From: Coriaria nepalensis
Lineage: Eukaryota > Streptophyta > Magnoliopsida > Cucurbitales > Coriariaceae
Direction: 5' to 3'
Length of the DNA: 64,000 bases
Assembly (NCBI GenBank): GCA_027186245.1
Contig: CP114483.1
Span: forward strand, 18,186,220 to 18,250,219
This document shows positions 11,336-26,200 of this stretch, in pieces. Position 1 is the first letter of the stretch. Each line of letters starts with the position of its first letter. Below the pieces are notes generated by a model. That model did not search any database. It was given only the letters and a program-made list of their open reading frames with translations, and was not told the DNA's origin. The translations under genes were made by a program, and so were the position numbers.

Positions 11336-14300
11336 GCATATCATTCAGTCTTCTCAGATCATTAAATTATTTGAAAGCACTTCGAACTAATTCTATTTTC
11401 GCATTTAAAACACGACTTTCGTGCATAACTTGCAATTGATCTACTGAAGGCAACTATGCGTTTTTTTAGTGTTAATGTCATATTATTGCATCTCTTTTAC
11501 TCATTAAATCATTCTAAATCACTTCGTACGAAATTCACCTTTTGAACATAACTTTCGTGCATAACTTGCAGTTGATCTATTGAAGGCAACTATGCATTCA
11601 CTTAGCGTTGAAATCATGTCAATGAGGCTCTTCTAGTCATTAAATAATTATAAATGAATTCGAACGAATTATATTTTTACCCTTCAAACATGATTTTCTC
11701 ACATAACCTGCAATTAATCTATTGAAGACAACAATGCATTATGTTAGCCTTAAAGAGCATATCATTCAGTCTTTTCAGATCATTAAATTGTTTGAAAGCA
11801 CTTCGAACTAATTCTATTTTTGCATTTAAAACACGACTTTCATGCATAACTTGCAATTGATCTACTGAAGGCAACTATGCATTGTTTTAGTGTTAAATTC
11901 ATATTATTGCATCTTTTTTACTCATTAAATAATTCTAAATCCCTACAGACGAAATTCGCGTTTTAGACAAGACTTTCATGCATAACTTGTAGTTGATCTA
12001 CTGAAGGAAACTATACATTTACTTATCCTTAAAATCATGTCATTGAGGCTCTTCTAGTCATTAAATCATTTTAAATGAATTTCAACGAATTATGTTTTTC
12101 CCTTCAAACATGATTTTCTTACATAACCTGCAATTAATCTATTGAATACAACAATGCATTATTTTAGCCTTAAAGAGCATATCATTCAATCTTTTCAGAT
12201 CATTAAATTGTTTGAAAGCACTTCGAACTAATTCTATTTTCGCATTTAAAACACGACTTTCATGCATAACTTGCAATTGATCGATCGAAGGCAACTATGC
12301 ATTTTTTTTGTGATAAAGTCAGATGATTGCATCTCTTTTACTCATTATATCATTCTAAAGCACTTCATACGAAATTCACCTTTTGAACATGACTTTCGTG
12401 CATAACTTGCAGTTGATCTATTGAAGGCAACTATGCATTTACTTACTGTTAAAATCATGTCGATGAGGCTCTTCTAGTCACTAAATAATTATAAATGAAT
12501 TCGAACGAATTATATTTTTACCCTTCAAACATGATTTTTTTACATAACTTGCAATTAATCTATTGAAGACAACAATGCATTATTTTAGCCTTAAAGAGCA
12601 TATCATTCAGTCTTTTCAGATCATTAAATTGTTTGAAAGCACTTCGAACCAATTCTATTTTTGCATTTAAAACACGACTTTCATGCATAACTTGCAATTG
12701 ATCTACGGAAGGCAACTATGCATTTTTTTAGTGTTAAAGTCAAATTATTGCATCTCTTTTACTCATTAAATCATTCTAAATCACTTTAGACGAAATTCGC
12801 GTTTCAAACATGACTTTCATGCATAACTTGCAGTTGATCTATTGAAGGCAACAATACATTTACTTAGACTTAAAATCATGTCATTGCGGCTCTTCTAGTC
12901 ATTAAATCATTATAAATGAATTCGAACGAATTATGTTTTTCCCCTTCAAACATGATTTTCTTACATAACCTGCAATTAATTTATTGAATACAACAATGCT
13001 TTATTTTAGCCTTAAAGTGCATATCATTCAGTCTTCTCGGATCATTAAATTGTTTGAAAGCACTTCGAACTAATTCTATTTTCGCATTTAAAACACGACT
13101 TTCATGCATAACTTGCAATTCATCTACTGAAGGCAACTATGCGTTTTTTTAGTGTTAATGTCATATTATTGCATCTCTTTTACTCATTAAATCATTCTAA
13201 ATCACTTCGCACGAAATTCACCTTTTGAACATGACTTTCGTGCATAACTTGGAGTTGATTTATTGAAGGGAACTATGCATTTACTTACTGTTAAAATCAT
13301 GTCATTGAGGATCTTCTAGTCATTAAATAATTATAAATGAATTCGAACGAATTATATTTTTGCCCTTCAAACATGATTTTCTTACATAACCTGCAATTAA
13401 TCTATTGAATACAACAATGCATTATTTTAGCCTTAAAGAGCATATCATTCAGTCTTTTCAGATCATTAAATTGTTTGAAAGCACTTCGAACTAATTCTAT
13501 TTTTGCATTTAAAACACGACTTTCATGCAAAACTTGCAATTGATCTACTGAAGGAAACTATGCATTTTTTTAGTGTTAAAGTCAAATTATTGCATCTCTT
13601 TTACTCATTAAATCATTCTAAATCACTTTAGACGAAATTCGCGTTTCAAACATGACTTTCATGCATAACTTGCAGTTGATCTATTGAACGCAAAAATACA
13701 TTTACTTAGCCTTAAAATCATGTCATTGCGGCTCTTCTAGTCATTGAATCATTATAAATGAATTCGAACGAATTATGTTTTTGCCCTTCAAACATGATTT
13801 TCTTACATAACCTGCAATTAATCTATTGAATACAACAATGCTTTATTTTAGCCTTAAAGTGCATATCATTCAGTCTTCTCAGATCATTAAATTATTTGAA
13901 AGCACTTCGAACTAATTCTATTTTCGCATTTAAAACACGACTTTCGTGCATAACTTGCAATTGATCTACTGAAGGCAACTATGCGTTTTTTTAGTGTTAA
14001 TGTCATATTATTGTATCTCTTTTACTCATTAAATCATTCTAAATCACTTCGGACGAAATTCACCTTTTGAACATGACTTTCGTGCATAACTTGCAGTTGA
14101 TCTATTAAAGGAAACTATACCTTTACTTAGGCTTAATATCATGTCATTGAGGCTCTTCCAGTCATTGAATCATTATAAATGAATTTGAACGAATTATGTT
14201 TTTGCCCTTCAAACATGATTTTCTTACATAACCTGCAATTAATCTATTGAATACAACAATGCTTTATTTTAGCCTTAAAGTGCATATCATTCAGTCTTCT

Positions 14301-17300
14301 CAGATCATTAAATTATTTGAAAGCACTTCGAACTAATTCTATTTTCGCATTTAAAACACGACTTTCGTGCATAACTTGCAATTGATCTACTGAAGGCAAC
14401 TATGCGTTTTTTTAGTGTTAATGTCATATTATTGCATCTCTTTTACTCATTAAATCATTCTAAATCACTTCGTACGAAATTCACCTTTTGAACATAACTT
14501 TCGTGCATAACTTGCAGTTGATCTATTGAAGGCAACTATGCATTCACTTAGCGTTGAAATCATGTCAATGAGGCTCTTCTAGTCATTAAATAATTATAAA
14601 TGAATTCGAACGAATTATATTTTTACCCTTCAAACATGATTTTCTCACATAACCTGCAATTAATCTATTGAAGACAACAATGCATTATGTTAGCCTTAAA
14701 GAGCATATCATTCAGTCTTTTCAGATCATTAAATTGTTTGAAAGCACTTCGAACTAATTCTATTTTTGCATTTAAAACACGACTTTCATGCATAACTTGC
14801 AATTGATCTACTGAAGGCAACTATGCATTGTTTTAGTGTTAAATTCATATTATTGCATCTTTTTTACTCATTAAATAATTCTAAATCCCTACAGACGAAA
14901 TTCGCGTTTTAGACAAGACTTTCATGCATAACTTGTAGTTGATCTACTGAAGGAAACTATACATTTACTTATCCTTAAAATCATGTCATTGAGGCTCTTC
15001 TAGTCATTAAATCATTTTAAATGAATTTCAACGAATTATGTTTTTCCCTTCAAACATGATTTTCTTACATAACCTGCAATTAATCTATTGAATACAACAA
15101 TGCATTATTTTAGCCTTAAAGAGCATATCATTCAATCTTTTCAGATCATTAAATTGTTTGAAAGCACTTCGAACTAATTCTATTTTCGCATTTAAAACAC
15201 GACTTTCATGCATAACTTGCAATTGATCGATCGAAGGCAACTATGCATTTTTTTTGTGATAAAGTCAGATGATTGCATCTCTTTTACTCATTATATCATT
15301 CTAAAGCACTTCATACGAAATTCACCTTTTGAACATGACTTTCGTGCATAACTTGCAGTTGATCTATTGAAGGCAACTATGCATTTACTTAGTGTTAAAA
15401 TCATGTCGATGAGGCTCTTCTAGTCACTAAATAATTATAAATGAATTCGAACGAATTATATTTTTACCCTTCAAACATGATTTTTTTACATAACTTGCAA
15501 TTAATCTATTGAAGACAACAATGCATTATTTTAGCCTTAAAGAGCATATCATTCAGTCTTTTCAGATCATTAAATTGTTTGAAAGCACTTCGAACCAATT
15601 CTATTTTTGCATTTAAAACACGACTTTCATGCATAACTTGCAATTGATCTACGGAAGGCAACTATGCATTTTTTTAGTGTTAAAGTCAAATTATTGCATC
15701 TCTTTTACTCATTAAATCATTCTAAATCACTTTAGACGAAATTCGCGTTTCAAACATGACTTTCATGCATAACTTGCAGTTGATCTATTGAAGGCAACAA
15801 TACATTTACTTAGACTTAAAATCATGTCATTGCGGCTCTTCTAGTCATTAAATCATTATAAATGAATTCGAACGAATTATGTTTTTCCCCTTCAAACATG
15901 ATTTTCTTACATAACCTGCAATTAATTTATTGAATACAACAATGCTTTATTTTAGCCTTAAAGTGCATATCATTCAGTCTTCTCGGATCATTAAATTGTT
16001 TGAAAGCACTTCGAACTAATTCTATTTTCGCATTTAAAACACGACTTTCATGCATAACTTGCAATTCATCTACTGAAGGCAACTATGCGTTTTTTTAGTG
16101 TTAATGTCATATTATTGCATCTCTTTTACTCATTAAATCATTCTAAATCACTTCGCACGAAATTCACCTTTTGAACATGACTTTCGTGCATAACTTGGAG
16201 TTGATTTATTGAAGGGAACTATGCATTTACTTACTGTTAAAATCATGTCATTGAGGATCTTCTAGTCATTAAATAATTATAAATGAATTCGAACGAATTA
16301 TATTTTTGCCCTTCAAACATGATTTTCTTACATAACCTGCAATTAATCTATTGAATACAACAATGCATTATTTTAGCCTTAAAGAGCATATCATTCAGTC
16401 TTTTCAGATCATTAAATTGTTTGAAAGCACTTCGAACTAATTCTATTTTTGCATTTAAAACACGACTTTCATGCAAAACTTGCAATTGATCTACTGAAGG
16501 AAACTATGCATTTTTTTAGTGTTAAAGTCAAATTATTGCATCTCTTTTACTCATTAAATCATTCTAAATCACTTTAGACGAAATTCGCGTTTCAAACATG
16601 ACTTTCATGCATAACTTGCAGTTGATCTATTGAACGCAAAAATACATTTACTTAGCCTTAAAATCATGTCATTGCGGCTCTTCTAGTCATTGAATCATTA
16701 TAAATGAATTCGAACGAATTATGTTTTTGCCCTTCAAACATGATTTTCTTACATAACCTGCAATTAATCTATTGAATACAACAATGCTTTATTTTAGCCT
16801 TAAAGTGCATATCATTCAGTCTTCTCAGATCATTAAATTATTTGAAAGCACTTCGAACTAATTCTATTTTCGCATTTAAAACACGACTTTCGTGCATAAC
16901 TTGCAATTGATCTACTGAAGGCAACTATGCGTTTTTTTAGTGTTAATGTCATATTATTGTATCTCTTTTACTCATTAAATCATTCTAAATCACTTCGGAC
17001 GAAATTCACCTTTTGAACATGACTTTCGTGCATAACTTGCAGTTGATCTATTAAAGGAAACTATACCTTTACTTAGGCTTAATATCATGTCATTGAGGCT
17101 CTTCCAGTCATTGAATCATTATAAATGAATTTGAACGAATTATGTTTTTGCCCTTCAAACATGATTTTCTTACATAACCTGCAATTAATCTATTGAATAC
17201 AACAATGCTTTATTTTAGCCTTAAAGTGCATATCATTCAGTCTTCTCAGATCATTAAATTATTTGAAAGCACTTCGAACTAATTCTATTTTCGCATTTAA

Positions 17301-20283
17301 AACACGACTTTCGTGCATAACTTGCAATTGATCTACTGAAGGCAACTATGCGTTTTTTTAGTGTTAATGTCATATTATTGCATCTCTTTTACTCATTAAA
17401 TCATTCTAAATCACTTCGTACGAAATTCACCTTTTGAACATAACTTTCGTGCATAACTTGCAGTTGATCTATTGAAGGCAACTATGCATTCACTTAGCGT
17501 TGAAATCATGTCAATGAGGCTCTTCTAGTCATTAAATAATTATAAATGAATTCGAACGAATTATATTTTTACCCTTCAAACATGATTTTCTCACATAACT
17601 TGCAATTAATCTATTGAAGACAACAATGCATTATTTTAGCCTTAAGGAGCATATCATTCAGTCTTTTCAGATCATTAAATTGTTTGAAAGCACTTCGAAC
17701 TAATTCTATTTTTGCATTTAAAACACGACTTTCATGCATAACTTGCAATTGATCTACTGAAGGCAACTATGCATTGTTTTAGTGTTAAATTCATATTATT
17801 GCATCTTTTTTACTCATTAAATAATTCTAAATCCCTACAGACGAAATTCGCGTTTTAGACAAGACTTTCATGCATAACTTGTAGTTGATCTACTGAAGGA
17901 AACTATACATTTACTTATCCTTAATATCATGTCATTGAGGCTCTTCTAGTCATTAAATCATTTTAAATGAATTTCAACGAATTATGTTTTTCCCTTCAAA
18001 CATGATTTTCTTACATAACCTGCAATTAATCTATTGAATACAACAATGCATTATTTTAGCCTTAAAGAGCATATCATTCAATCTTTTCAGATCATTAAAT
18101 TGTTTGAAAGCACTTCGAACTAATTCTATTTTCGCATTTAAAACACGACTTTCATGCATAACTTGCAATTGATCGATCGAAGGCAACTATGCATTTTTTT
18201 TGTGATAAAGTCAGATGATTGCATCTCTTTTACTCATTATATCATTCTAAAGCACTTCATACGAAATTCACCTTTTGAACATGACTTTCGTGCATAACTT
18301 GCAGTTGATCTATTGAAGGCAACTATGCATTTACTTAGTGTTAAAATCATGTCGATGAGGCTCTTCTAGTCACTAAATAATTATAAATGAATTCGAACGA
18401 ATTATATTTTTACCCTTCAAACATGATTTTTTTACATAACTTGCAATTAATCTATTGAAGACAACAATGCATTATTTTAGCCTTAAAGAGCATATCATTC
18501 AGTCTTTTCAGATCATTAAATTGTTTGAAAGCACTTCGAACCAATTCTATTTTTGCATTTAAAACACGACTTTCATGCATAACTTGCAATTGATCTACGG
18601 AAGGCAACTATGCATTTTTTTAGTGTTAAAGTCAAATTATTGCATCTCTTTTACTCATTAAATCATTCTAAATCACTTTAGACGAAATTCGCGTTTCAAA
18701 CATGACTTTCATGCATAACTTGCAGTTGATCTATTGAAGGCAACAATACATTTACTTAGACTTAAAATCATGTCATTGCGGCTCTTCTAGTCATTAAATC
18801 ATTATAAATGAATTCGAACGAATTATGTTTTTCCCCTTCAAACATGATTTTCTTACATAACCTGCAATTAATTTATTGAATACAACAATGCTTTATTTTA
18901 GCCTTAAAGTGCATATCATTCAGTCTTCTCGGATCATTAAATTGTTTGAAAGCACTTCGAACTAATTCTATTTTCGCATTTAAAACACGACTTTCATGCA
19001 TAACTTGCAATTCATCTACTGAAGGCAACTATGCGTTTTTTTAGTGTTAATGTCATATTATTGCATCTCTTTTACTCATTAAATCATTCTAAATCACTTC
19101 GCACGAAATTCACCTTTTGAACATGACTTTCGTGCATAACTTGGAGTTGATTTATTGAAGGGAACTATGCATTTACTTACTGTTAAAATCATGTCATTGA
19201 GGATCTTCTAGTCATTAAATAATTATAAATGAATTCGAACGAATTATATTTTTGCCCTTCAAACATGATTTTCTTACATAACCTGCAATTAATCTATTGA
19301 ATACAACAATGCATTATTTTAGCCTTAAAGAGCATATCATTCAGTCTTTTCAGATCATTAAATTGTTTGAAAGCACTTCGAACTAATTCTATTTTTGCAT
19401 TTAAAACACGACTTTCATGCAAAACTTGCAATTGATCTACTGAAGGAAACTATGCATTTTTTTAGTGTTAAAGTCAAATTATTGCATCTCTTTTACTCAT
19501 TAAATCATTCTAAATCACTTTAGACGAAATTCGCGTTTCAAACATGACTTTCATGCATAACTTGCAGTTGATCTATTGAACGCAAAAATACATTTACTTA
19601 GCCTTAAAATCATGTCATTGCGGCTCTTCTAGTCATTGAATCATTATAAATGAATTCGAACGAATTATGTTTTTGCCCTTCAAACATGATTTTCTTACAT
19701 AACCTGCAATTAATCTATTGAATACAACAATGCTTTATTTTAGCCTTAAAGTGCATATCATTCAGTCTTCTCAGATCATTAAATTATTTGAAAGCACTTC
19801 GAACTAATTCTATTTTCGCATTTAAAACACGACTTTCGTGCATAACTTGCAATTGATCTACTGAAGGCAACTATGCGTTTTTTTAGTGTTAATGTCATAT
19901 TATTGTATCTCTTTTACTCATTAAATCATTCTAAATCACTTCGGACGAAATTCACCTTTTGAACATGACTTTCGTGCATAACTTGCAGTTGATCTATTAA
20001 AGGAAACTATACCTTTACTTAGGCTTAATATCATGTCATTGAGGCTCTTCCAGTCATTGAATCATTATAAATGAATTTGAACGAATTATGTTTTTGCCCT
20101 TCAAACATGATTTTCTTACATAACCTGCAATTAATCTATTGAATACAACAATGCTTTATTTTAGCCTTAAAGTGCATATCATTCAGTCTTCTCAGATCAT
20201 TAAATTATTTGAAAGCACTTCGAACTAATTCTATTTTCGCATTTAAAACACGACTTTCGTGCATAACTTGCAATTGATCTACT
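11336..20283 (+). repeat. Three near-identical 2,946-bp copies (seven trimers each)
   Basis: A starts are 11548, 11969, 12389, 12810, 13231, 13652, 14073; then the same seven plus 2,946 (14494 to 17019), and again plus 2,946 (17440 to 19965). The rare marker CCCTACAGACG recurs at 11941, 14887 and 17833, each exactly 2,946 apart, together with the mutated start ACAAGACTTTCATG. Copies differ at only a handful of bases by eye (for example ACTTACTG in copy 1 against ACTTAGTG in copy 2 near 12,440 and 15,386). Within each copy the seven units differ much more from one another. This shows amplification of the seven-unit block as one piece. The right end is set by the change GATCTACTG to GATCTACTT near 20,283. 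Confidence 0.93.
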
Positions 20284-23200
20284 TAAGGCAACTATGCATT
20301 TTTTTAGTGTTAATGTCATATTATGGCATCTCTTTTACTCATTAAATCATTCTAAATCACTTCGGGCAAAATTCACCTTTTGAACATAACTTTCGGGCAT
20401 AACTTGCAGTTGATCTATTGAAGGCAACTATGCATTTAGTTAGCGTTAAAATCATGTCAATGAGGCTCTTCTAGTCATTAAATAATTATAAATGAATTCG
20501 AACGAATTATATTTTAACCCTTCAAACATGATTTTCTAACATAACTTGCAATTAATCTATTGAAGACAACAATGCATTATTTTAGCCTTAAAGAGCATAT
20601 CATTCAGTCTTTTCATATCATTAAATTGTTTGAAAGCACTTCGAACTAATTCTATTTTTGCATTTAAAACACGACTTTCATGCATAACTTGCAATTGATC
20701 TACTGAAGGCAACTATGCATTGTTTTAGTGTTAAATTCATATTATTGCATCTTTTTTACTCATGAAATAATTCTAAATCACTTCAGACGAAATTCGCGTT
20801 TTAAACATGACTTTCGTGCATAACTTGTAGTTGATCTACTGAAGGAAACCATACATTTATTTATCCTTAAAATCATGTCATTGAGGCTCTTCTAGTCATT
20901 AAATCATTTTAAATGAATTTGAACGAATTAAGTTTTTCCCTTCAAACATGATTTTCTTACATAACCTGCAATTAATCTATTGAATACAACAATGCATTAT
21001 TTTAGCCTTAAAGAGCATATCATTCAGTCTTTTCAGATCATTAAATTGTTTGAAAGCACTTCGAACTAATTCTATTTTCGCATTTAAAACACGACTTTCA
21101 TGCATAACTTGCAATTGATCGATCGAAGGCAACTATGCATTTTTTTAGTGATAAAGTCAGATGATTGCATCTCTTTTACTCATTATATCATTCTAAAGCA
21201 CTTCATACGAAAATTCACCTTTTGAACATGACTTTCGTGCATAACTTGCAGTTGATCTATTGAAGGCAACTATGCATTTACTTAGCGTTAAAATCATGTC
21301 AATGAGGCTCTTCTAGTCACTAAATAATTATAAATGAATTCGAACGAATTATATTTTTACCCTTCAAACATGATTTTCTTACATAACTTGCAATTAATCT
21401 ATTGAAGACAACAATGCATTATTTTAGCCTTAAAGAGCATATCATTCAGTCTTTTCAGATCATTAAATTGTTTGAAAGCACTTCGAACTAATTCTATTTT
21501 TGCATTTAAAACACGACTTTCATGCATAACTTGCAATTGATCTACTGAAGGCAACTATGCATTGTTTTAGTGTTAAATTCATATTATTGCATCTTTTTTA
21601 CTCATTAAATAATTCTAAATCACTTCAGACGAAATTCGCATTTTAAACATGACTTTCGTGCATAACTTGTAGTTGATCTACTGAAGGAAACTATACATTT
21701 ACTTATCCTTAAAATCATGTCATTGAGGCTCTTCTAGTCATCAAATCATTTTAAATGAATTTGAACGAATTATGTTTTTCGCTTCAAACATGATTTTCTT
21801 ACATAACCTGCAATTAATCTATTGAATACAACAATGCATTATTTTAGCCTTAAAGAGCATATCATTAAGTCTTTTCAGATCATTAAATTGTTTGAAAGCA
21901 CTTCGAACTAATTCTATTTTCGCATTTAAAACACGACTTTCATGCATAACTTGCAATTGATCGATCGAAGGCAACTATGCATTTTTTTAGTGATAAAGTC
22001 AGATGATTGCATCTCTTTTACTCATTATATCATTCTAAAGCACTTCATACGAAATTCACCTTTTGAACATGACTTTCGTGCATAACTTGCAGTTGATCTA
22101 TTGAAGGCAACTATGCATTTACTTAGCGTTACAATCATGTCAATGAGGCTCTTCTAGTCACTAAATAATTATAAATGAATTCGAACGAATTATATTTTTA
22201 CCCTTCAAACATGATTTTCTTACATAACTTGCAATTAATCTATTGAAGACAACAATGCATTATTTTAGCCTTAAAGAGCATATCATTCAGTCTTTTCAGA
22301 TCATTAAATTGTTTGAAAGCACTTCGAACTAATTCTGTTTTTGCATTTAAAACACGACTTTCATGCATAACTTGCAATTGATCTACTGAAGGCAACTATG
22401 CATTGTTTTAGTGTTAAATTCATATTATTGCATCTTTTTTACTCATTAAATAATTCTGAATCACTTCAGACGAAATTCGCGTTTTAAACAAGACTTTCGT
22501 GCATAACTTGCAGTTGATCTATTGAAGGCAACTATTCATTTACTTAGCGTTAAAATCATGTCAATGAGGCTCTTCTAGTCATTAAATAATTATAAATGAA
22601 TTCGAACGAATTATATTTTTACCCTTCAAACATGATTTTCTTACGTAACTTTCAATTAATCTATTTAAGACAACAATGCATTATTTTAGCCTGAAAGAGC
22701 ATATCATTCAGTCTTTTCAGATCATTAAATTGTTTGAAAGCACTTCGAACTAATTCTATTTTTGCATTTAAAACACGACTTTCATGCATAACTTGCAATT
22801 GATCTACTGAAGGCAACTATGCATTGTTTTAGTGTTATAGTCATATTATTGCATCTTTTTTACTCATTAAATCATTCTAAATCACTTCGGACGAAATTCA
22901 CCTTTTGAACATGACTTTCGTGCATAACTTGCAGTTGATCTATTGAAGGGAACTATACATTTACTTAGTGTTAAAATCATGTCATTGAGGCTCTTCTAGT
23001 CATTAAATGATTATAAATGAATTCGAACGAATTATGTTTTTGCCCTTCAAACATGATTTTCTTACATAACCTGCAATTAATCTATTGAAGACAACAATGC
23101 ATTATTTTAGCCTTAAAGAGCATATCATTCAGTCTTTTCAGATCATTAAATTGTTTGAAAGCACTTCGAACTAATTCTATTTTCGCATTTAAAACACGAC

Positions 23201-26200
23201 TTTCATGCATAACTTGCAATTGATCTACTGAAGGCAACTATGCATTTTTTTAGTGTTAATGTCAAATTATTGTATCTCTTTTACTCATTAAATAATTCTA
23301 AATCACTACAGACGAAATTTGCGTTTTAAACATGACTTTCGTGCATAACTTGCAGTTGATCTATTGAAGGGAACTATGCATTTACTTACTGTTAAAATCA
23401 TGTCATTGAGGATCTTCTAGTCATTAAATCATTATAAATGAATTCGAACGAATTATATTTTTTCCCTTCAAACATGATTTTCTTACATAACCTGCAATTA
23501 ATCTATTGAATACAACAATGCATTATTTTAGCCTTAAAGAGCATATCATTCAGTCTTTTCAGATCATTAAATTGTTTGAAAGCACTTCGAACTAATTCTA
23601 TTTTTGCATTTAAAACACGACTTTCATGCATAACTTGCAATTGATCTACTGAAGGCAACTATGCATTGTTTTAGTGTTAAATTCATATTATTGCATCTTT
23701 TTTACTCATGAAATAATTCTAAATCACTTCAGACGAAATTCGCGTTTTAAACATGACTTTCGTGCATAACTTGTAGTTGATCTACTGAAGGAAACCATAC
23801 ATTTATTTATCCTTAAAATCATGTCATTGAGGCTCTTCTAGTCATTAAATCATTTTAAATGAATTTGAACGAATTAAGTTTTTCCCTTCAAACATGATTT
23901 TCTTACATAACCTGCAATTAATCTATTGAATACAACAATGCATTATTTTAGCCTTAAAGAGCATATCATTCAGTCTTTTCAGATCATTATATTGTTTGAA
24001 AGCACTTCGAACTAATTCTATTTTCGCATTTAAAACACGACTTTCATGCATAACTTGCAATTGATCGATCGAAGGCAACTATGCATTTTTTTAGTGATAA
24101 AGTCAGATGATTGCATCTCTTTTACTCATTATATCATTCTAAAGCACTTCATACGAAATTCACCTTTTGAACATGACTTTCGTGCATAACTTGCAGTTGA
24201 TCTATTGAAGGCAACAATGCATTTACTTAGCGTTAAAATCATGTCAATGAGGCTCTTCTAGTCACTAAATAATTATAAATGAATTCGAACGAATTATATT
24301 TTTACCCTTCAAACATGATTTTCTTACATAACTTGCAATTAATCTATTGAAGACAACAATGCATTATTTTAGCCTTAAAGAGCATATCATTCAGTCTTTT
24401 CAGATCATTAAATTGTTTGAAAGCACTTCGAACTAATTCTATTTTTGCATTTAAAACACGACTTTCATGCATAACTTGCAATTGATCTACTGAAGGCAAC
24501 TATGCATTGTTTTAGTGTTAAATTCATATTATTGCATCTTTTTTACTCATTAAATAATTCTAAATCACTTCAGACGAAATTCGCATTTTAAACATGACTT
24601 TCGTGCATAACTTGTAGTTGATCTACTGAAGGAAACTATACATTTACTTATCCTTAAAATCATGTCATTGAGGCTCTTCTAGTCATTAAATCATTTTAAA
24701 TGAATTTGAACGAATTATGTTTTTCGCTTCAAACATGATTTTCTTACATAACCTGCAATTAATCTATTGAATACAACAATGCATTATTTTAGCCTTAAAG
24801 AGCATATCATTAAGTCTTTTCAGATCATTAAATTGTTTGAAAGCACTTCGAACTAATTCTATTTTCGCATTAAAAACACGACTTTCATGCATAACTTGCA
24901 ATTGATCGATCAAAGGCAACTATGCATTTTTTTAGTGATAAAGTCAGATGATTGCATCTCTTTTACTCATTATATCATTCTAAAGCACTTCATACGAAAT
25001 TCACCTTTTGAACATGACTTTCGTGCATAACTTGCAGTTGATCTATTGAAGGCAACTATGCATTTACTTAGCGTTACAATCATGTCAATGAGGCTCTTCT
25101 AGTCACTAAATAATTATAAATGAATTCGAACGAATTATATTTTTACCCTTCAAACATGATTTTCTTACATAACTTGCAATTAATCTATTGAAGACAACAA
25201 TTCATTATTTTAGCCTTAAAGAGCATATCATTCAGTCTTTTCAGATCATTAAATTGTTTGAAAGCACTTCGAACTAATTCTGTTTTTGCATTTAAAACAC
25301 GACTTTCATGCATAACTTGCAATTGATCTACTGAAGGCAACTATGCATTGTTTTAGTGTTAAATTCATATAATTGCATCTTTTTTACCCATTAAATAATT
25401 CTAAATCACTTCAGACGAAATTCGCCTTTTAAACATGACTTTCGTGCATAACTTGTAGTTGATCTATTGAAGGAAACTATACATTTACTTATCCTTAAAA
25501 TCATGTCATTGAGGCTCTTCCAGTCATTAAATCATTTTAAATGAATTTGAACAAATTATGTTTTTGCCCTTCAAACATGATTTTCTTACATAACCTGCAA
25601 TTAATCTATTGAAGAAAACAGTGCATTATTTTAGCCTTAAAGAGCATATCATTCAGTCTTTTCAGATCATTAAATTGTTTGAAAGCACTTCGAACTAATT
25701 CTATTTTTGCATTTAAAACACGACTTTCATGCATAACTTGCAATTGATCTACTGAAGGCAACTATGCGTTTTTTTGGCGTTAATGTCATCTTATTGCACC
25801 TCTTTTACTCATTAAATCATTCTAAATCACTTCGGACGAAATTCACCTTTTGAACATGACTTTCGTGCATAACTTGCAGTTGATCTATTGAAGGGAACTA
25901 TACATTTACTTAGTGTTAAAATCATGTCATTGAGGCTCTTCTAGTCATTAAATGATTATAAATGAATTCGAACGAATTATGTTTTTGCCCTTCAAACATG
26001 ATTTTCTTACATAACCTGCAATTAATCTATTGAAGACAACAATGCATTATTTTAGCCTTAAAGAGCATATCATTCAGTCTTTTCAGATCATTAAATTGTT
26101 TGAAAGCACTTCGAACTAATTCTATTTTCGCATTTAAAACACGACTTTCATGCATAACTTGCAATTGATCTACTGAAGGCAACTATGCATTTTTTTAGTG

